Assembly: GCA_018882545.1 (NCBI GenBank)
Contig: VERS01000014.1
Span: 1 to 12,364, forward strand
DNA length: 12,364 nucleotides
Direction of reading: 5' to 3'
DNA from: Mycobacterium sp.
Lineage (GTDB): Bacteria > Actinomycetota > Actinomycetes > Mycobacteriales > Mycobacteriaceae
Part shown: positions 7,812 to 12,364 of the stretch, piece by piece
Layout of the letters: each line of letters starts with the position of its first letter
Position numbering within the stretch: the stretch's first letter is position 1
The notes under the pieces: generated by a model
Told to the model about the DNA's origin: nothing
Database searches by the model: none
The model's input: the letters and a program-made list of their open reading frames with translations, nothing else
Program-made: the position numbers and the translations under genes

Positions 7812-8225
7812 GTGCTGGTCGACACCAGCGCGGCGCTGGCGCTGGTACAGCGGGAGAACCCCTTCCACCCGGCTGCGCTGAGCCGGCTGCGGTCCTGCCG
7901 GCGGGGCATGTCTGGGCATGCCGCGGTTGAGTTTCTGTCGGTTCTTACCCGGTTGCCGGCGCCGCAGCGGCTCAGCCCGGCGGCAGCTCTACGCCTCGAG
8001 TCGACGAACTTCCCGGACTCCCGCCATCTGTCCGACACCGACTACCCCGAGTTGCACGACGAGTTCGCCCGGCTCGGCCTGGCGGGCGGGGCCCTTTATG
8101 ACGGCCTCGTCGCCGCAGCCGCCCGCAAACACCGCATACCGCTGATCACCTGCGACCGTCGGGCCGAACCGACCTACCGGGCCCTGGGTATCACCTACGA
8201 GCTGCTCAGGCGAGGAGCGCAGTAG
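7812..8225 (+). CDS. PIN-domain ribonuclease toxin, VapC type
   Basis: VapC toxins are metal-dependent RNases that cut tRNA or rRNA and stop growth until bound by their antitoxin. The 137-residue product starts MLVDTSAALALV and has the acidic PIN residues in the expected places: Asp4 in LVDTSA, Glu40 in AAVEFLSVL, Asp97 in LYDGLVAAAA and Asp115 in LITCDRRA. All catalytic positions look intact. The GTG at 7812 puts VDTSA at the N-terminus, as in the family, and is four bases after the antitoxin stop; there is no clear ribosome binding site, so coupling is likely. A TTG at 7791 overlapping the antitoxin is an alternative start. The RNA target cannot be predicted. Confidence 0.87.
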   Translation: MLVDTSAALALVQRENPFHPAALSRLRSCRRGMSGHAAVEFLSVLTRLPAPQRLSPAAALRLESTNFPDSRHLSDTDYPELHDEFARLGLAGGALYDGLVAAAARKHRIPLITCDRRAEPTYRALGITYELLRRGAQ

Positions 8226-8257
8226 CCGCTCGCCGTCAGCGTCGCAGGCCCGTCGCG

Positions 8258-8323
8258 GACAGCGTCTACCAGGACAGCGTCTACCAGGACAGCGTCTACC
8301 AGGACAGCGTCTACCAGGACAGC
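8258..8323. repeat. 15-bp tandem repeat, four copies plus six bases
   Basis: The unit GACAGCGTCTACCAG occurs four times without a mismatch (8258, 8273, 8288, 8303), followed by a partial GACAGC (8318-8323). It lies between the convergent vapC-like gene and the 220-residue minus-strand gene. On the minus strand each copy reads through the frame CTG TCC TGG TAG ACG, so every copy carries an in-frame stop for that gene, which ends in the copy nearest to it. There are no spacers, so it is not a CRISPR array. Confidence 0.97.
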
Positions 8324-8973
8324 ACTGTGCCGACCGCGGCGCGGATCACCGCCGCGCGGGCTGCGGCCTGTTCCAGGGCGTCGTCGTCGGCCTGGCGCAC
8401 CGGTATCCCGTGCGCGGCCGCGGTGGTTTCGATGAGGTCGCGGACCGCCGGATCGGCCAGCACCAGAGCGGCCGGCAAGCCGGGGGACATCCGCTTGCGG
8501 CGCAGCAGGCCCTTGGACCGGACGTCGGCGGGAAGGTAGAGGGTGAACACCCCGCGGTCCAGCCGCAGATCCGCCACCACCGCGACCGCCGTGAGAGCGG
8601 TATGGGTCAGACCGGTCAGCACCAGGCCGCGGCCGGGAAACCACCACACCGGTAGCCGGTCCACACCTTTGGTGATCGCGTCGGTCAGCAGGTAGCCGAC
8701 CAGTCGGCGGGTCTGGATCTCGGTCACCTTCGACCAGGGCACCTCATCGCCGTCGAATTCGATGACGGCTGGGCTGACGACCACCGAGCCGAACCGGTTG
8801 AGGTGGCGCGCCAGACCGCGCACCGGGGCCGGCAACCTGGGCAGCCCCGCAGCTATCTCCCCGACGCCCACGCCCCAGCGCACCGCGGCCGGGCCGGGTT
8901 CGGGGCGGACCGGTTTGAGCACCGTCTGCGCCACGCCCACCGCCAACGCCGAGGCGACGTCGACAAAAGACAT
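8311..8973 (-). CDS. Unrecognised 220-residue protein
   Basis: I do not recognise this gene. The product starts MSFVDVASALAVGVAQTVLK and has no signal peptide or clear membrane helix. Residues 63-90 (SVVVSPAVIEFDGDEVPWSK and on to TRR) look like successive beta strands with a Pro-Trp-Ser turn, loosely like bacterial PH-type folds. The middle (105-150) is mixed hydrophobic and basic, and 196-216 is an Ala-rich helix. It is a real gene candidate because it follows the sirtuin gene by 10 bases on the same strand, its codon bias is like its neighbours, and it has a plausible ATG with a weak AGG upstream. Its stop codon lies in the tandem repeat. A partner role with the sirtuin is possible but unproven. 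Confidence 0.7.
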   Translation of the reverse strand: MSFVDVASALAVGVAQTVLKPVRPEPGPAAVRWGVGVGEIAAGLPRLPAPVRGLARHLNRFGSVVVSPAVIEFDGDEVPWSKVTEIQTRRLVGYLLTDAITKGVDRLPVWWFPGRGLVLTGLTHTALTAVAVVADLRLDRGVFTLYLPADVRSKGLLRRKRMSPGLPAALVLADPAVRDLIETTAAAHGIPVRQADDDALEQAAARAAVIRAAVGTVLSW

Positions 8974-8983
8974 GGCGGGCAGC

Positions 8984-9817
8984 CTACGGCAACCGGCTTC
9001 CGGTCAGTTCCTCGGCCAGCAAAGCCAGGATCGGGGAGCACCCCGCGTCGACCTTCACCGTCGCCAGTCCGTCACCGCGGGTCGGGCCGCGGTTGACGAT
9101 TGCCACCGGCAGTCCGCGGGCGGCGGCGTGCCGCACGAACCGGTAGCCGGAGAACACGGTCAGTGACGAGCCGGCCACCAGCAGTGCCTGCGATCGGTCG
9201 ACCAACGAATACGCTTGATCCACAACCTCTTTGGCCACAGACTCACCGAAGTAGACGATATCGGGTTTGAGCATCCCGGCGCATCGCGGGCAGTCGACGA
9301 AGCGGAATGACTCAGTGTCGTTGACGATCGCGTCGGCGTCGGGGGCCACCGCCAGGCCGCCCACCCGCTCGGCGCGTTGGCTGAATCCAGGGTTGGCGGC
9401 CTCCAGCATCTCGGCCAACGCCGCGCGCGTCATGGTGTGCCTGCAGTCCAGGCAGACCACCCGAGCGTAGGTGCCGTGCAGGTCGATGACCGTCCGGCTG
9501 CCGGCCTTGGTGTGCAGCAGGTCGACGTTCTGGGTGATCACCCCGGTCACCACCCCGGCGGCCTCCAGGGTGGCCAGGGCTCGGTGGCCGGCGTTGGGTT
9601 CGGAGCCGGCCATATGCCGCCAGCCCAGGTGGTTGCGGGCCCAGTACCGCCGGCGGTAGTCGCTGCTGGAGGTGAACTGGCGGATCGTCATCGGGTTGGC
9701 CGGTGGGGAGTCCGGGCCGCGGTAGTCCGGGATACCCGAATCGGTGGAGATCCCCGCGCCGGTCAGCACCGCGACCCGCCGGCCGGCCAGCAGCGCGACG
9801 AGTTCCGGGGCGTCCAC
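8984..9817 (-). CDS. Class II (SIRT4-like) sirtuin, NAD-dependent deacylase
   Basis: Sirtuins remove acyl groups from lysines or transfer ADP-ribose, consuming NAD+. The 277-residue protein has the NAD-binding GAGIS (20-24) and IPDYRG (29-34), TQNVD (95-99), the catalytic His114 in DLHG, and zinc cysteines 122, 125, 176 and 179. GSSL (216-219) and a GPTR-D-LA end motif follow. TQNVD-LHTKAGSR, the GLA-APDAD insert between the two Cys pairs, and SGYRF are features of the SIRT4-like class II. They differ from the class III CobB enzyme typical of M. tuberculosis. The GTG at 9817 is preferred because a -10 (TACCCT) lies six bases upstream and no ribosome binding site is seen. The gene is divergent from nadE and probably co-transcribed with the 220-residue gene. 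Confidence 0.92.
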   Translation of the reverse strand: MDAPELVALLAGRRVAVLTGAGISTDSGIPDYRGPDSPPANPMTIRQFTSSSDYRRRYWARNHLGWRHMAGSEPNAGHRALATLEAAGVVTGVITQNVDLLHTKAGSRTVIDLHGTYARVVCLDCRHTMTRAALAEMLEAANPGFSQRAERVGGLAVAPDADAIVNDTESFRFVDCPRCAGMLKPDIVYFGESVAKEVVDQAYSLVDRSQALLVAGSSLTVFSGYRFVRHAAARGLPVAIVNRGPTRGDGLATVKVDAGCSPILALLAEELTGSRLP

Positions 9818-9855
9818 ACAACGAGGGTACTGGCCTGCGACAATAGGGTGTGGAC
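9812..9855. promoter_or_regulatory. Shared divergent promoter region of sirtuin and nadE
   Basis: Only 32 bases (9818-9849) separate the two GTG starts. On the minus strand TACCCT (9829 to 9824) is followed by six bases and the sirtuin GTG. On the plus strand GACAAT (9839-9844) is followed by five bases and the nadE GTG. Both mRNAs would be leaderless. GTCCACAC (9812-9819) and GTGTGGAC (9848-9855) are perfect 8-bp inverted copies that include both start codons. The -10 assignments are inferred; no -35 is clear on either strand. Confidence 0.55.
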
Positions 9856-11919
9856 TTCACTGCGGCCGACATCACCGCGGCGGATTTTTTCTCCGCCTAC
9901 GCCCACGGGTTCGCCCGGGTGGCGGCGTGCACACACCGGACAGTGCTGGCCGACCCGGCCGCCAACGCCGCCTCGGTGCTGCGGGTGGCCAGGCAGTGCC
10001 ACGACGACGGGGTGGCGGTGGCGGTGTTCCCCGAACTGACGCTGTCGGGGTACTCGATCGAGGACATCCTGCTGCAGGACAGCCTGCTCGACGCCGTGGA
10101 GGCGGCGCTGGGGGAGGTCGTCGCCGCCTCCGCTGACCTGTTGCCGGTGTTGGTGCTCGGCGCGCCACTGCGGCACCTGCACCGGACGTACAACACTGCT
10201 GTGATCATCCATCGCGGCCGGGTCCTGGGGGTGGCCGTCAAGTCCTACCTGCCCACCTACCGCGAGTTCTACGAGCGTCGCCAGATGGCGCCGGGTGACG
10301 ATATGACCGGGACCATCCGGGTGCTCGGTGCCGAGGTCCCGTTCGGCCCCGACCTGTTGTTCGCCGCCGCCGACGTGCCGGGTCTGGTGCTGCATGTGGA
10401 GATCTGCGAGGACATGTTCGTGCCGATACCGCCCAGCGCGCAGGCCGCGCTGGCCGGTGCGACGGTACTGGCCAACCTCTCGGGGAGCCCCATCACCATC
10501 GGCCGCGCCGAGGACCGCAAACTGCTGGCCCGCTCCGCCTCGGCGCGCTGCCTGGCCGCCTACGTCTACGCGGCCGCCGGGGAGGGCGAGTCCAGCACCG
10601 ATCTGGCCTGGGACGGCCAGACCATGATCTACGAGAACGGCCGGTTGCTGGCGTCCTCCGAACGGTTCCCCAAGGGGGACCGCCGTTCGGTGGCCGACGT
10701 CGACCTGGACCTGCTGCGCGCCGAGCGGCTGCGGATCGGCACCTTCGACGACAACCGCCGTCATCACCAATCGCAGAATGCGTTCCGGCGCATCGCCTTT
10801 CGGCTGGAACCACCGTCGGGGGATTACGGTCTGCGTCGTGAGGTGCAGCGCTTCCCGTTCGTGCCCAACGACCCGATCCGGCTCGAACAGGACTGCTACG
10901 AGGGCTACAACATCCAGGTCTCCGGCCTCGAACAGCGACTGCGCGCATTGGACTTCCCCAAGGTGGTCATCGGAGTCTCCGGAGGTCTGGACTCCACCCA
11001 CGCGCTGATCGTCGCCGCCAAGGCGATGGACCGGGCGGGCCGCCCGCGCAGCGACATTCTGGCGTTCACGCTCCCCGGTTTCGCCACCGGCGAGCGGACC
11101 AAGGCCAACGCGGTCGCCCTGTCGAAAGCCCTCGGGGTGAGCTTCTCCGAGATCGACATCCGCCCTACCGCAACGCTGATGCTGACCGAGATCGGGCACC
11201 CGTACGCCCGCGGCGAGCAGGTCTATGACACCACTTTCGAGAACGTCCAGGCCGGGTTGCGCACCGACTACCTGTTCCGCATCGCCAACCAGCGCGGCGG
11301 GATCGTGCTGGGTACCGGTGACCTCTCGGAGTTGGCGCTGGGCTGGTCGACCTACGGCGTGGGCGATCAAATGAGCCACTACAACGTCAACGCCGGCGTC
11401 CCGAAAACCCTGATCCAGCATCTGATCCGGTGGGTGATCTCCTCGGATCAGTTCGACGAGGAGGTCGGGCGGATCCTGCAGTCGGTGGTGGACACTGAGA
11501 TCACCCCGGAACTGGTGCCCGTTGGGGCGGGTGAGCAGGCGCAGAGCAGTGAGGCCACGGTCGGACCCTATGCGCTGCAGGACTTCTCACTGTTCCATGT
11601 GCTGCGCTACGGCTTCCGGCCGTCAAAAATCGCTTTCCTGGCCTGGCACGCGTGGAACGACGCATCCAGCGGCGAGTGGCCGATCGGCTATCCGCCGGAT
11701 AGGCGACCCGCTTACTCCCTCAGCGCGATTCGGCACTGGCTGACCGTCTTCGCTCAGCGCTACTACTCGTTCAGCCAATTCAAGCGCTCGGCGCTGCCCA
11801 ACGGGCCCAAGGTTTCTCCCGGCGGGTCGCTGTCCCCGCGCGGGGATTGGCGCGCGCCGTCGGATATGGCGGCGACCGTATGGCTGGCGGAGATCGCGCG
11901 GGCGATACCCGAGCGCTGA
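9850..11919 (+). CDS. nadE: Glutamine-dependent NAD+ synthetase
   Basis: Last step of NAD synthesis: deamido-NAD is amidated with ammonia released from glutamine. The 689-residue, two-domain protein has an N-terminal nitrilase-type glutaminase with catalytic Glu62 (FPELTLSGYS), Lys131 (KSYLPTYREFYERRQ) and Cys186 (HVEICEDMF). The C-terminal synthetase carries the ATP-binding SGGLDS (377-382) and the GTGDLSELALGWSTYG segment. It closely resembles M. tuberculosis NadE, including the end FSQFKRSALPNGPKVSPGG. The GTG start adds about ten residues before the conserved region. No ATG, GTG or TTG lies between it and FFSAYAHGF, so it is the only usual start. A leaderless mRNA is probable. It is divergent from the sirtuin, an NAD consumer. 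Confidence 0.96.
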   Translation: MDFTAADITAADFFSAYAHGFARVAACTHRTVLADPAANAASVLRVARQCHDDGVAVAVFPELTLSGYSIEDILLQDSLLDAVEAALGEVVAASADLLPVLVLGAPLRHLHRTYNTAVIIHRGRVLGVAVKSYLPTYREFYERRQMAPGDDMTGTIRVLGAEVPFGPDLLFAAADVPGLVLHVEICEDMFVPIPPSAQAALAGATVLANLSGSPITIGRAEDRKLLARSASARCLAAYVYAAAGEGESSTDLAWDGQTMIYENGRLLASSERFPKGDRRSVADVDLDLLRAERLRIGTFDDNRRHHQSQNAFRRIAFRLEPPSGDYGLRREVQRFPFVPNDPIRLEQDCYEGYNIQVSGLEQRLRALDFPKVVIGVSGGLDSTHALIVAAKAMDRAGRPRSDILAFTLPGFATGERTKANAVALSKALGVSFSEIDIRPTATLMLTEIGHPYARGEQVYDTTFENVQAGLRTDYLFRIANQRGGIVLGTGDLSELALGWSTYGVGDQMSHYNVNAGVPKTLIQHLIRWVISSDQFDEEVGRILQSVVDTEITPELVPVGAGEQAQSSEATVGPYALQDFSLFHVLRYGFRPSKIAFLAWHAWNDASSGEWPIGYPPDRRPAYSLSAIRHWLTVFAQRYYSFSQFKRSALPNGPKVSPGGSLSPRGDWRAPSDMAATVWLAEIARAIPER

Positions 11920-11926
11920 CTCTCGG
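11909..11926 (+). terminator. Weak hairpin at the nadE stop
   Basis: CCGAG (11909-11913) and CTCGG (11922-11926) can pair around an 8-base loop containing the nadE stop TGA (11917-11919). There is no U-tract and the stem has five pairs, so this would be at best a weak terminator. Confidence 0.2.
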
Positions 11927-11960
11927 ACGAGCGGTGGCGGCGCCCTGTCAAGAGCCGCAA

Positions 11961-11976
11961 TGTGATATTCATCACA
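11961..11976. promoter_or_regulatory. CRP-type binding site (perfect half sites)
   Basis: TGTGA-N6-TCACA with spacer TATTCA matches the CRP/FNR family consensus at all ten defined positions. Mycobacterial CRP (Rv3676 type) binds the same motif. It lies in the 151-bp gap between nadE and the secreted-protein gene, 95 bases before that gene's GTG, in locally AT-rich DNA. It most likely controls the downstream gene. Confidence 0.7.
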
Positions 11977-12004
11977 CAATAGTTTTTGTATGAGATTCCC
12001 GATA

Positions 12005-12020
12005 TGTAATCCGTGTCACA
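12005..12020. promoter_or_regulatory. Second CRP-type site (one mismatch)
   Basis: TGTAA-N6-TCACA matches the CRP consensus at nine of ten positions. Its centre is 44 bp from that of the first site, a little over four helical turns, so both could be bound on about the same face. It overlaps TGTAAT (12005-12010), a possible -10 element. CRP bound here could block transcription while the upstream site activates. Confidence 0.45.
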
Positions 12021-12041
12021 TGCGGCGCACTTAGGGGCCCC

Positions 12042-12074
12042 ATGGCCAGCGAGCGGACATGGGAGGGCAAGTGA
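12042..12074 (+). CDS. 10-codon upstream ORF (leader peptide candidate)
   Basis: ATG 12042 opens a frame reading MASERTWEGK that ends at TGA 12072-12074. AGGGG (12033-12037) lies four bases before the ATG and would serve as its ribosome binding site. The stop overlaps the GTG start of the following gene in a GTGA, so translation of the short frame could feed ribosomes into the main gene. The peptide has no obvious regulatory residue run. Chance is possible for such a short frame, but the site, spacing and overlap fit together. Confidence 0.4.
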   Translation: MASERTWEGK

Positions 12075-12364
12075 CAGGTCAAGGCGATCACATGCGGACG
12101 GGTCGATTTGCTGGTTGCGGGCGGTATGTGGGTCGGGTGGGGGCCCTGGCGGTGATGCTGGGGATCGGCGCGGCGGTGGCCTCGCCCTCAGCGGCCGCCG
12201 ACCGTCGCGACGGTGGGGACGCCGGGGGTTCGAGTAGCTCGTCGTCGTCGTCGTCGGAGTCTGAGGCGTCGGCGGGTGCGGCATCACGGCCGGTGGGGGC
12301 GGCTGGTGAGCGGCGTACCTCGGCTCGGGGAGCGGGTTCGGGGCCGGCCGGTACGGTGTCGGCC
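12071..12364 (+). CDS. Secreted protein with mycobacterial-type signal sequence, 5' part only
   Basis: The frame is open from GTG 12071 to the end of the window (98 codons). GGGAGG (12061-12066) is a good ribosome binding site; ATG 12092 is an alternative start. Residues 12-43 form a signal peptide: a basic N-region followed by RYVGRVGALAVMLGIGAAVA and an Ala-rich cleavage site near SPSAAA-DR (43/44). This RYVGRVGALAV-type leader is one I associate with large mycobacterial exported proteins, including repeat-rich or adhesin-like ones; that is memory, not a search. The mature part begins with a low-complexity stretch: nine serines (54-62), then Gly, Ala, Ser and Arg. No domain is visible yet, so the function is unknown. 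The two CRP-like sites lie upstream. Confidence 0.75.
   Translation, partial: MTGQGDHMRTGRFAGCGRYVGRVGALAVMLGIGAAVASPSAAADRRDGGDAGGSSSSSSSSSESEASAGAASRPVGAAGERRTSARGAGSGPAGTVSA

Noticed and set aside
8258..8323. CRISPR array
   Set aside because: Repeats are contiguous 15-mers without spacers, far shorter than CRISPR repeats, and no cas gene is present.
9763..11421. Long minus-strand frame opposite nadE
   Set aside because: nadE on the plus strand has all catalytic motifs; the antisense frame has shadow composition and overlaps the sirtuin start.
12013..12237. Plus-strand frame starting at GTG 12013
   Set aside because: It has no ribosome binding site, Arg/Gly/Ser-rich shadow composition, and overlaps the frame with a clear signal peptide.

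Overview
The window is high-GC DNA from a mycobacterium-like actinobacterium. The basis is the conserved gene series folC end, DUF4233 protein, ndk, rne, rplU, rpmA, obg, proB and nadE, with proteins very close to Mycobacterium products as I remember them. Other support is the use of GTG/TTG starts, several apparently leaderless genes, and a C-terminal partial gene with a signal sequence typical of mycobacterial secreted proteins. I cannot assign a species. The presence of accessory genes between proB and nadE suggests a non-tuberculous species.

Positions 1-920 hold the last codons of folC, a four-helix membrane protein coupled to it by a TTGA overlap, and nucleoside diphosphate kinase with a probable leaderless start. 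Positions 921-4089 hold a structured leader and a large RNase E/G with an IF2_N-like N-terminus, arginine-rich patches and an extreme Asp/Glu tail. Positions 4086-7519 hold a ribosome-assembly and growth operon: a promoter whose -35 overlaps the rne stop codon, a hairpin leader, L21, L27, the GTPase Obg, and glutamate 5-kinase (proB), which overlaps obg by GTGA.

Positions 7520-8973 look like an accessory segment. They hold a VapB/VapC-type toxin-antitoxin pair with a leaderless promoter surrounded by short repeats, then a 15-bp tandem repeat that forms the 3' end of an unrecognised 220-residue gene on the minus strand. That gene lies 10 bases downstream of a SIRT4-like (class II) sirtuin. The NAD-consuming sirtuin is divergent from nadE, the glutamine-dependent NAD synthetase, with only 32 bases between the two GTG starts. 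An 8-bp inverted repeat covers both start codons.

Positions 11920-12364 hold an AT-richer control region with two CRP-like palindromes 44 bp apart, a 10-codon upstream ORF with its own ribosome binding site, and the first 98 codons of a secreted protein with a serine run. The gene runs off the end of the window.

The most interesting parts are the sirtuin/nadE divergent control region, the tandem repeat with an in-frame stop in each copy, and the dual CRP-like control region. Function names come from recognising motifs and remembered homologues, not from database searches. No stretch longer than 300 bases lacks a gene.
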